From positions 1-55,724 of the forward strand of contig CAIXPS010000033.1 in NCBI GenBank assembly GCA_903921365.1: a stretch of DNA of 55,724 nucleotides. Reading direction: 5' to 3'. Under the pieces are notes generated by a model, which saw nothing but the letters and a program-made list of their open reading frames with translations, made no database searches and was not told the origin of the DNA. The translations under genes and the position numbers were made by a program. Origin of the DNA: an uncultured bacterium. Lineage in GTDB: Bacteria > Chloroflexota > Anaerolineae > J036 > Brachytrichaceae. Position 1 is the stretch's first letter, and each line of letters opens with the position of its first letter. Shown in pieces: positions 1-6,802 of the stretch.

Positions 1-282
1 CGTGCTTTGCCCGTTACCGGTTGGATAGCCCCCAATGTCTCTGACGTTGAGTGTGCCTTCAATGGCCTGATGTCGCAACAATGTTTGATCTGATAGGGTC
101 ATAATGGAATTGTAATCGAGTCACTTTGATGACGGTCGTCATTGTCCTGACCATTATTGTCAACGTTATCGTCTCCAGCCAGGCGATGAGCGCAGTACAG
201 TAAACGGAAGTTTTATGTCGCGGTGAGACATTCCCCCACAGACTTTGTCTCATCTACAAAAACGCGACGCCTATCACCTTGC
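1..282. other. Left-edge stretch without a convincing gene
   Basis: No reading frame here looks like a protein I recognise. A plus-strand frame is open from base 1 to a TGA at 91-93 and could be the last 30 codons of a gene entering from the left, but nothing supports it beyond being open. A 64-codon minus frame (59-253) has no family resemblance. The plus-strand terminator at 283-320 would fit the end of a plus-strand transcript coming from outside the window. Confidence 0.4.
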
Positions 283-320
283 AAGACACTCGCTTCAACT
301 GAAGCGAGTGTCTTCCTTTT
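283..320 (+). terminator. Intrinsic terminator, 14-bp hairpin
   Basis: AAGACACTCGCTTC (283-296) pairs perfectly with GAAGCGAGTGTCTT (301-314) around the loop AACT, followed by CCTTTTCT. The T-rich tail is on the plus strand. The tartrate dehydratase-like gene ends 28 bp away on the other strand, so the stem could also stop its transcript, though there is no good U-tract in that direction. Confidence 0.8.
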
Positions 321-347
321 CTGATCTACCCAGGCAGCGGCTGCAAT

Positions 348-1514
348 TCAATCGTGAAGTGAGCGCACTACCGCATAGAGTGTTGCCTTCTCCTCAATGC
401 CGATCCCCGGCGCGTCTGGTAATCGCACGTAACCTTCTTCCACTGCGATATGGTCTGCAAAGCCCCCAAACGGTTGAAATACTCCCGGATAGGACTCGTT
501 GCCGCCAAGACCAAGGCCAGCGGCGATATTCAGCGACATCTGGTGTCCGCCATGCGGCACGCAACGCCGCGCCGACCAGCCGCGCGCCTTGAGCATCTCC
601 AGCGTGCGCAGATACTCAACCAGGCCATAACTGAGCGCGCAGTCAAACTGGAGAATATCGCGGTCGGAGCGCATACCGCCGTAGCGAATCAGGTTGCGCG
701 CGTCCTGCATGGAGAACAGGTTTTCACCCGTTGCGAGGGGAGGAGCATACTGCTCGCACAACACGGCCTGTAACTGGTAATCCAGCGGATCGCCGGCTTC
801 CTCGTACCATCGCAAGTGATAGGGTTCCAATGCGGCTGAGTATGCGAGCGCTGTCGAGAGGTCAAATCGCCCATTCGCGTCAACCGCAAGATGACTGCCG
901 TCACCCACGATATCGAGCACGGCTTCGATGCGGCGCATGTCTTCACTAATGGCCGCCCCGCCGATCTTGATCTTTACATCGGTATACCCAAGCTGCAGGT
1001 AACGCCTGATTTCGCTCTTAAGCCCATCAAGCCCCTTGTCGGGCTGATAGTAGCCGCCTGCGGCATATACCCAGACCTTGCTCTCTGCGACGCCGCCAGA
1101 ATAGCGTTCGGCCAGAAGCCTATATAGGGGCTGCCCTGCTATTTTGGCTACGGCATCCCAGACGGCCATGTCGATGGCGCCGACCGCTACCGAGCGCTCG
1201 CCATGCCCACCTGGTTTTTCGCCCGTCATCATGACGCCCCAGATACGGTGCGGATCCAGGTTTTCACCCGTGTGATCCAGCAGTTCTGCCGGGTCTGCAT
1301 TCATGATTCTCGGAATGAACCGCTCGCGCATCAGCCCGCCGGCGGAGTAACGTCCGTTGGAGTTGAACCCATAGCCAATGACCAGGCGTCCATCGCGCAC
1401 CACGTCAGTGACGACGGCAACCGCCGACGCCGTCATCTTGCTGAAGTCGATATAGGCGTTGCGCAGGTCGGAGCTTAACGGAACGGATTTCTCGCGAATA
1501 GAGGTGATCTTCAT
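348..1514 (-). CDS. tarD: D-tartrate dehydratase-like enolase-superfamily enzyme
   Basis: A 388-residue mandelate racemase/enolase-superfamily dehydratase. It closely resembles the Bradyrhizobium D(-)-tartrate dehydratase as I remember that sequence. The superfamily residues are visible: KIK at 181-183 (catalytic lysine K183), VDANGRFD with metal ligand D212, WYEEAGDP with E238, TGENLFS with E264 and VPHGGHQM with H321. Dehydration of D-tartrate to oxaloacetate is the reaction expected for this family. The start at 1514 is chosen over a longer frame (to 1652) because GGAGGA lies about 10 bases upstream and similarity begins at MKITSIREK. It stands alone, transcribed away from the membrane-protein gene at 1699. 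The assignment is strong for the superfamily and good for the tartrate branch; a related sugar-acid dehydratase cannot be excluded. Confidence 0.75.
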   Translation of the reverse strand: MKITSIREKSVPLSSDLRNAYIDFSKMTASAVAVVTDVVRDGRLVIGYGFNSNGRYSAGGLMRERFIPRIMNADPAELLDHTGENLDPHRIWGVMMTGEKPGGHGERSVAVGAIDMAVWDAVAKIAGQPLYRLLAERYSGGVAESKVWVYAAGGYYQPDKGLDGLKSEIRRYLQLGYTDVKIKIGGAAISEDMRRIEAVLDIVGDGSHLAVDANGRFDLSTALAYSAALEPYHLRWYEEAGDPLDYQLQAVLCEQYAPPLATGENLFSMQDARNLIRYGGMRSDRDILQFDCALSYGLVEYLRTLEMLKARGWSARRCVPHGGHQMSLNIAAGLGLGGNESYPGVFQPFGGFADHIAVEEGYVRLPDAPGIGIEEKATLYAVVRSLHD

Positions 1515-1698
1515 GGCCTGGGTTTCCTCCGGTAACACACGTGGCGGTATTATAGGATGGGATAGGCTGAGATACGACGGAAACGGGCGTTCACAACATC
1601 TCCGCGTCGCATTCACAATTTCTCCACATTCTGGCGCAATACTCCTGTGCATTGAACCGCAGATAAAACCAAAGTGGGTTCACGTAAGGAGACAAAAA

Positions 1699-2133
1699 AT
1701 GAAAAGTCGAATTTTCGCAGGGCTGTTTCTCGTATTCGTGTTGGTTGTTGGCGCGATAGGCTTGAGCGCCATTGCCTTTAATGTCGGTGTTTCGCAGGGG
1801 ATTGCGCAAGGCGCGCAGATTGCGCAGGCGCCTGCGGCGGAAGGCGGCGCGGCGCTTCGGACGTACCCGGGTGCGTTCTTCTATCCACGACCGTTCGGGT
1901 TTGGACTGGGCGGACTCCTCGTCGGCGGTTTCGTTCTGTTCATGCTCTTTGGGCTCGTGCGCATGATCTTCTGGCGCGGCGCTATGATGGGCCCATGGGC
2001 ATCCCGCCGTGGTTTCGGTCGATGGGGCGGACATGGAATGGAAGGTGTCCCACCTATGGTCGAGGAGTGGCATAAGCGCATGCACACGCAGGAAAGTGGA
2101 AAGGCTGAGTCGACATCCAACCCGCAGGTTTAA
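1699..2133 (+). CDS. Small two-helix membrane protein of unknown function
   Basis: A 144-residue protein with a hydrophobic N-terminus (about residues 5-29), a Gly/Ala/Pro-rich extracytoplasmic stretch containing YPRPFGFG, a second hydrophobic segment (about 68-91) and an Arg/Gly/His-rich cytoplasmic tail with GRWGGHGMEG. The start is fixed by AAGGAG at 1686-1691, eight bases before ATG. I do not recognise a family; similar short Gly/His-rich membrane proteins often sit beside two-component systems. Here it lies 155 bp ahead of a response regulator but is separated from it by a strong terminator, so it is a separate transcription unit, perhaps a target of that system (inference). Confidence 0.65.
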   Translation: MKSRIFAGLFLVFVLVVGAIGLSAIAFNVGVSQGIAQGAQIAQAPAAEGGAALRTYPGAFFYPRPFGFGLGGLLVGGFVLFMLFGLVRMIFWRGAMMGPWASRRGFGRWGGHGMEGVPPMVEEWHKRMHTQESGKAESTSNPQV

Positions 2134-2162
2134 CGCACATTGCACGGAATCCTTTGTGGTTG

Positions 2163-2182
2163 CTTTGAATCCTTTAGGGATA
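2163..2182 (+). repeat. Intergenic 20-bp repeat, copy 1
   Basis: Reads CTTTGAATCCTTTAGGGATA, a variant of the consensus CTTTGAATCCTTTAGGATTG, with inverted halves AATCC and (imperfectly) GGATT. It lies in the 3' region of the small membrane-protein gene, just before its terminator. Confidence 0.7.
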
Positions 2183-2194
2183 GACTTAATAGCC

Positions 2195-2236
2195 AAACCG
2201 GTCACACCTTTACAAATAAGTGTGACCGGTTTCGTC
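2195..2236 (+). terminator. Intrinsic terminator after the small membrane-protein gene
   Basis: AAACCGGTCACAC (2195-2207) pairs perfectly over 13 bp with GTGTGACCGGTTT (2220-2232), with a 12-base loop and TTTCGTCT at the 3' end. It isolates the gene at 1699-2133 from the two-component operon. Confidence 0.8.
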
Positions 2237-2288
2237 TAAGATTGCAGAACCTGAGACACTTAAGGCTAAGGCACTTGCCAGAAGCAGC

Positions 2289-2972
2289 ATGAAAACAATT
2301 CTGATCGTCGATGATGAGCCCCGCATCACCACGCTGGTGCGCGATTACCTGGAACACGCGGGATTTACCGTGATCACGACAGGCGATGGCCGAAACGCGC
2401 TCAGCCTGGTCCGAACGGCCAAGCCGGATCTGGTTGTTCTCGATCTTGGGCTGCCGGAGATGGACGGATTGGATGTCACACGCGCCATGCGCAGGCTGTC
2501 TAATACGCCGATCATCATGTTGACTGCCAGAGGGGAAGAAACGGACAAGTTGATCGGGCTTGAATTGGGCGCTGATGATTACATGACCAAGCCATTCAGC
2601 CCGAAGGAACTCGTCGCGCGCATCCGCGCCGTTCTGCGCCGCGCCGAGGGTGCGCGAAATAATGACGATGTGCAACTCGCTGTATGCGACTTGAGCATCG
2701 ACCCGACTCGGATGCGCGTTGCTCGTGGAGATCAGGTGTTCGATCTGACAAGCACAGAATTTGAACTCTTACTGACGCTTGCGCGGCAGCCGGGGCGGGT
2801 GTTTACGCGCGCACAGTTGCTCGATGCGGTTCGCGGCGTCGCGTTTGAATCTTATGAGCGCGCGATTGATGCGCACATCAAGAATATCCGTCGCAAGATC
2901 GAACTCGATCCACGCGAACCTCGCTACATCCTGACCGTGCATGGGGTGGGGTACAAGTTTGCCGATGTATAG
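2289..2972 (+). CDS. OmpR/PhoB-family response regulator
   Basis: A 227-residue two-component response regulator. Receiver domain about 1-118: the acidic pair is in IVDDEP, the phospho-acceptor is D52 in VVLDLGLPEMDG, the switch threonine is T79 in MLTARGEE and the conserved lysine is K101 in MTKPFSPKEL. The C-terminal winged helix (about 130-225) has the OmpR-type signatures LTSTEFELL, RAIDAHIKNIRRK and ILTVHGVGYKF. It is a DNA-binding transcription factor phosphorylated by the histidine kinase encoded next, whose start codon lies inside this gene's end. The signal and regulon are not evident. Confidence 0.95.
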   Translation: MKTILIVDDEPRITTLVRDYLEHAGFTVITTGDGRNALSLVRTAKPDLVVLDLGLPEMDGLDVTRAMRRLSNTPIIMLTARGEETDKLIGLELGADDYMTKPFSPKELVARIRAVLRRAEGARNNDDVQLAVCDLSIDPTRMRVARGDQVFDLTSTEFELLLTLARQPGRVFTRAQLLDAVRGVAFESYERAIDAHIKNIRRKIELDPREPRYILTVHGVGYKFADV

Positions 2973-4122
2973 ATTCCGGCGCCCGTCACGCAATCCTCCG
3001 CCCTGGTGGCCAGGCGACATGCCCTGGCCGCCAAAAACGGCTCAGAGTCCCTTTGGGATGGATCGGAGCGATCCAGCGTGGCGCAGATTGCGCGGGCGAT
3101 TTATGTGGCGCATCGGGATCATCGTGGCGACCGTGTTATTCCTGGCTGTTACGGCGGGAACGCTGGCTTTTTTGCTGCTCACCTCAGCCTTGGGCTACAC
3201 CACCGAAAGGCTCCCATTATTGCTCCCGTGGCGAGTCCCGACCGTCTTGGTGCTTCTGATTCTGGCCGTTGTGTTTGGTGGCCTGGTGCGCACCATACGC
3301 AGGGCGGCGCTTCCTGTTGCGGACTTGCTTGAGGCTGCTGAGAAGGTCGAGAATGACGACTATTCTGTTCGTGTTGTAGTGCGTGGCCCGCGCGAAATTC
3401 GCGCGCTTATCAACTCGTTCAATGCGATGGTCGCGCGGCTTGAGGTCAATGACCAGCAACGTCGCAACTTATTGGCGGATGTCACACATGAACTGCGCAC
3501 CCCGCTCACGATTATTCAGGGAAACCTGGAGGGGTTGCTGGATGGCGTGTATCCACGGGATGACGCCCATTTGACGATGATTCTCGATGAGACACGTATC
3601 TTCGCTCGCCTTGTCGAGGATCTGCGCACGCTGGCGCAGGCTGAGAGTGGCACATTGACACTGCGATTGGAACAAACCGATATCCGGGCGCTTGTGAAAG
3701 ACTCAGTAGCGTCATTGACGGCTCAGGCAAACGAAGCCGGCGTTAAACTGACGGCCTCAGTTGATCCAAATCTGCCGTTCATGCAACTGGATCCAGTGCG
3801 GATACATGCCGTGATCGACAACCTGATCATGAATGCGCTGCGTTATACGCCCAAGGGCGGTCGCATTGAGATATCAGCCGCACACACTTCCACACAGGAT
3901 TGCGTCACAGTTACAGTAAAGGACAATGGCAGGGGGATTCCAGCGGACGTGCTGCCGCATGTTTTCGAGCGTTTTTACAAAAGCAGTGATTCACACGGGA
4001 GCGGACTCGGTTTGGCAATTGCGCGGCATCTCGTGCTGGCGCACCAGGGGGAGATCAACGCGGAGAGTGAGATTGGGAAGGGGACGACCGTGCGCTTCAC
4101 TCTTCCGCTGAACCTTCGGTAG
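2965..4122 (+). CDS. Membrane sensor histidine kinase
   Basis: A 385-residue kinase. An N-terminal Pro/Trp-rich cytoplasmic segment is followed by TM1 (about 48-73), a very short external loop, TM2 (about 92-110), HAMP (about 110-163), HisKA with phospho-histidine H175 in DVTHELRTPL, and HATPase_c with an N-box near residue 290, DNGRGIP near 320 and GSGLGLAI near 345. ATG 2965 overlaps the response-regulator stop by 8 bases, implying translational coupling; an in-frame ATG at 2941 lies deeper inside the regulator. With almost no periplasmic loop it may sense the membrane or another membrane protein. Residues 26-32 (AQSPFGM) are encoded by one of the 21-bp dispersed repeats (3040-3060). Confidence 0.93.
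   Translation: MYRFRRPSRNPPPWWPGDMPWPPKTAQSPFGMDRSDPAWRRLRGRFMWRIGIIVATVLFLAVTAGTLAFLLLTSALGYTTERLPLLLPWRVPTVLVLLILAVVFGGLVRTIRRAALPVADLLEAAEKVENDDYSVRVVVRGPREIRALINSFNAMVARLEVNDQQRRNLLADVTHELRTPLTIIQGNLEGLLDGVYPRDDAHLTMILDETRIFARLVEDLRTLAQAESGTLTLRLEQTDIRALVKDSVASLTAQANEAGVKLTASVDPNLPFMQLDPVRIHAVIDNLIMNALRYTPKGGRIEISAAHTSTQDCVTVTVKDNGRGIPADVLPHVFERFYKSSDSHGSGLGLAIARHLVLAHQGEINAESEIGKGTTVRFTLPLNLR
3040..3060 (-). repeat. Coding 21-bp repeat (GAGTCC-core type) in the histidine kinase
   Basis: On the minus strand it begins CATCCCAAAGGGAC and ends TCTGAGC. It is exactly 21 bp and adds seven codons to the variable N-terminal region of the kinase without changing frame. Related copies lie at 7631-7651 and 8138-8158. 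Confidence 0.6.
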
Positions 4123-4158
4123 CTACTCGGAGTCTCCTTGTGATCGTAATTTTCAAAC

Positions 4159-4186
4159 TTGCCCAGATGCAATCTCCCACTACAAT
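4159..4186 (+). promoter_or_regulatory. Probable sigma-70-type promoter of the alpha-mannosidase gene
   Basis: TTGCCC (4159-4164) and TACAAT (4181-4186) are separated by 16 bases, about 75 bases before the ATG at 4262. The pair of direct repeats at 4194-4214 starts at the expected transcription start. Confidence 0.5.
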
Positions 4187-4193
4187 CTACAAT

Positions 4194-4214
4194 GGTTTGC
4201 GACCGGTTTGCGAC
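4194..4214 (+). promoter_or_regulatory. Direct repeat, possible operator
   Basis: Two identical decamers GGTTTGCGAC (4194-4203 and 4205-4214) lie 11 bp apart, one helical turn, at the predicted transcription start of the mannosidase gene. This is the geometry of a regulator binding as a tandem dimer. No regulator gene is adjacent, so the factor is unknown. Confidence 0.4.
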
Positions 4215-4261
4215 TGGGTTACAACTCGAATGTCTAAAAATACGGAGGATATCAATCCACT

Positions 4262-6802
4262 ATGACTTTGCCTGACAAACAACCCCTTCTGCATGCGATT
4301 GGAAATGCTCACATCGATCCCGTCTGGCTGTGGCGCTGGCCGGAGGGTCTCGAAACGATTCGCGCCACTTTCCGTTCGGCGCTTGACCGTTTGAATGAGT
4401 ACCCCGATTTCGTGTTCAGCGGCAGTTCGGCTGCCTTCTATGCGTTGCTCAAACAGACCGATCCCGGCCTGTTTGAGGAAGTGGCCGCGCGCGTGCGCGA
4501 GGGACGATGGGAGATCGTCGGCGGCTGGTGGATTCAACCAGATGCGAATATCCCTTCCGGTGAGTCGTTTGTTCGTCAGGCCCTGTATGGACAGCGTTTC
4601 TTCCAGCAGGAATTTGGCGTGATGGCCACCATCGGCTACAACCCCGATACATTTGGGCACGCTGGCACACTGCCTCAAATTCTGAGCAAGTCTGGTCTAT
4701 CGCGCTATGTCTTCATGCGCCCAATGGCGCATGAGAAAACCCTGCCCGGCAACGTGTTTCGCTGGAAGTCCCTCGATGGCTCAGAAGTGCTGACCAGTCG
4801 CATTGCCCGCTCCTACGGCACCTGGGGCGATGAGTTGCGTGAGCACATTGATGCCAGCGACCGTGAGAGACCTGCGTATGTCAAGGACTACATGGTGTTT
4901 TATGGCGTTGGAAATCACGGCGGCGGCCCCACAAAGCGCAACATTGAGTCGATTCACGAGTTGAGCGCAGCGGGCAACGGCCCGGCACTGGCGCTGAGTT
5001 CTCTCAACGCGTTTTTCAGTTCAGTCGAAGCCGAGATCAGTGCTGGCGCCGCAGTGCCTGTTGTCGCAGATGACTTGCAGCATCACGCGCGCGGGTGCTA
5101 CACAGCTGAGTCGGAAGTCAAACGCCAGAATCGCAGACTGGAGCATCTACTCATGACGGCAGAACGATATGCCTCTATCGCGAGCGTTGTTCCTGGTCGG
5201 GCGTATCCGGGCAATGAGTTGACAGAGGCGTGGAAGGCCGTATTGTTCAACCAGTTCCATGATATTCTGGCCGGCAGCAGTCTGCCTGAGGCCTATCAAG
5301 ATGCGCGCGACGCCTATGGCTATGCGGCTCACATTGCGAATCAGGCGCTCAATACCTCACTCCAGGCGATTACGAGCCAGATCGACACACGTGGGAAAGG
5401 TGACGCGCTCGTGATCTTCAATCCGCTGCCTTGGCCGATTGTGGCGCCCATCGAGGTTGAGAGAGGGTCTGCGTCGATCAGCACTTCTGACGCGGTTATG
5501 CGGCGCATACCGTCGCAAGCCGTCCAGCCGACCACCGTTGTCGGGCAGCGCCGATCGTGTTTTGTCGCTGAGCTTCCAGCGATGGGCTACCGGGTCTTCC
5601 GCCAGGACGCAATGGCAGAAGCATCTGACAATCCATTGTTCAAGCCAGTTGCCGCGGGTGAGATAACTGCGAGCGGTGATGACCAGCTCAAAGTCACAAC
5701 GACGTCACTTGAAAACCGCTTCTGGCACATCGAGGTAGACCCGACGAGTGGGCACATGACGCGGTTGTTCGACAAACGACAGCAGGTTGAAGTTCTGTCA
5801 GCGGACGCGAATGTCGGTGTTGTGATCGATGACCCAAGCGACACATGGAGCCATGATGTGCTTTCATTCCGCAACGAGCTGGGGCGCTTTGGCGATGCAA
5901 CCATCAGCATCGAGGAAGCAGGGCCGGTGCGCGCCGCGCTGCGCATTGAGACGCACTGGGGCAATTCCACTCAACTGCAACGCTTGATGATCTATCGCGA
6001 TATCGATGTCATCGAATGCCGCATGACGGTGAACTGGCAGGAGCAGATGAAGATGCTCAAGTTGAGCTTCCCGCTGCGACTGCAAAACCCGCGCGCCACC
6101 TACGATATCGCTTACGGCTCCATCGAACGCGCCTGCAATGGCGAGGAAGAACCCGGTCAGCAATGGGTGGATGTCACTGGCACAGCACTAACGGCGACAG
6201 GCGACTCCGTGCAGTATGGTTTCAGTCTTCTGAACGACTCGAAATACGGATTTGACGTGCTTGACGCCGACCTGCGCATGAGCGTGTTGCGCAGCCCGAT
6301 CTACGCGTATCATGATCCCTACAAGCCAGAATCTCAGCGCCAGTACGTCTACGTAGATCAAGGCATTCAGGCGGTGACTTATCGCCTGCTCCCGCACGCC
6401 GGAGGCTGGCAGGAAGCCGCAGTGCCGCGCCGCGCATGGGAATTAAATGAGCGCCCGTCCTGGGTGAACGAGCACATCCATGCCGGCCCATTACCGCAGA
6501 GCGCGGCATTCCTGTCCGCTGAGCCGGAGAACATCGTCCTGGCGGTGTGCAAGAAGGCAGAAGATGGTGGCTTTGCACGCTTCGCGCTTGCGGGCAGCGA
6601 TGCGTTCATCGTGCGCGCCTACGAATCTGCCGGCAGGGCAACGCATGCAACTCTGTCAATCCCACAAATGAACGTGAGCTTCGCAGTCGATTTCGGCGCG
6701 CACGAGATAAAGACCTGGCGTATCGAGCTAACTTCGCCCCCAACGGTTATGGCTTTGCATCCCTTGTGGACGGAAGTGGATCTGCTGGAGCGGTCGATCT
6801 AA
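4262..6802 (+). CDS. GH38-family alpha-mannosidase
   Basis: An 846-residue cytoplasmic glycoside hydrolase family 38 enzyme removing alpha-mannosyl residues. The N-terminal catalytic domain shows HIDPVWLWRWPEG (zinc ligands H17 and D19), GGWWIQPDANIPSGES and GYNPDTFGHAGTLPQ with probable nucleophile D129. The GH38 middle and beta-sandwich C-terminal domains follow. GGAGG stands upstream of ATG 4262. Its C-terminal part carries two antisense dispersed-repeat peptides, GFARFALAGSD (6563-6593) and VMALHPLWTEVD (6749-6773). The last 56 bases overlap the convergent kinase gene on the other strand. It opens the carbohydrate island and has no signal peptide, so substrates must be imported. Confidence 0.92.
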   Translation: MTLPDKQPLLHAIGNAHIDPVWLWRWPEGLETIRATFRSALDRLNEYPDFVFSGSSAAFYALLKQTDPGLFEEVAARVREGRWEIVGGWWIQPDANIPSGESFVRQALYGQRFFQQEFGVMATIGYNPDTFGHAGTLPQILSKSGLSRYVFMRPMAHEKTLPGNVFRWKSLDGSEVLTSRIARSYGTWGDELREHIDASDRERPAYVKDYMVFYGVGNHGGGPTKRNIESIHELSAAGNGPALALSSLNAFFSSVEAEISAGAAVPVVADDLQHHARGCYTAESEVKRQNRRLEHLLMTAERYASIASVVPGRAYPGNELTEAWKAVLFNQFHDILAGSSLPEAYQDARDAYGYAAHIANQALNTSLQAITSQIDTRGKGDALVIFNPLPWPIVAPIEVERGSASISTSDAVMRRIPSQAVQPTTVVGQRRSCFVAELPAMGYRVFRQDAMAEASDNPLFKPVAAGEITASGDDQLKVTTTSLENRFWHIEVDPTSGHMTRLFDKRQQVEVLSADANVGVVIDDPSDTWSHDVLSFRNELGRFGDATISIEEAGPVRAALRIETHWGNSTQLQRLMIYRDIDVIECRMTVNWQEQMKMLKLSFPLRLQNPRATYDIAYGSIERACNGEEEPGQQWVDVTGTALTATGDSVQYGFSLLNDSKYGFDVLDADLRMSVLRSPIYAYHDPYKPESQRQYVYVDQGIQAVTYRLLPHAGGWQEAAVPRRAWELNERPSWVNEHIHAGPLPQSAAFLSAEPENIVLAVCKKAEDGGFARFALAGSDAFIVRAYESAGRATHATLSIPQMNVSFAVDFGAHEIKTWRIELTSPPTVMALHPLWTEVDLLERSI
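6563..6593 (-). repeat. Coding repeat, 27-bp type, in the mannosidase gene (antisense)
   Basis: On the minus strand: CCGCAAGCGCGAAGCG followed by TGCAAAGCCACC. It is read through on the plus strand as GFARFALAG, one of the five frames in which this element is translated in the window. Confidence 0.75.

Noticed and set aside
1-93. Sortase motif LPVTG in an open frame at the left edge
   Set aside because: Five residues in a short open frame, without the following hydrophobic helix or basic tail; likely chance.
1591-2205. 204-codon minus-strand frame opposite the small membrane protein
   Set aside because: It is antisense to a gene with a good ribosome-binding site and signal-like start, and its composition is shadow-like (Arg/Glu/His-rich).
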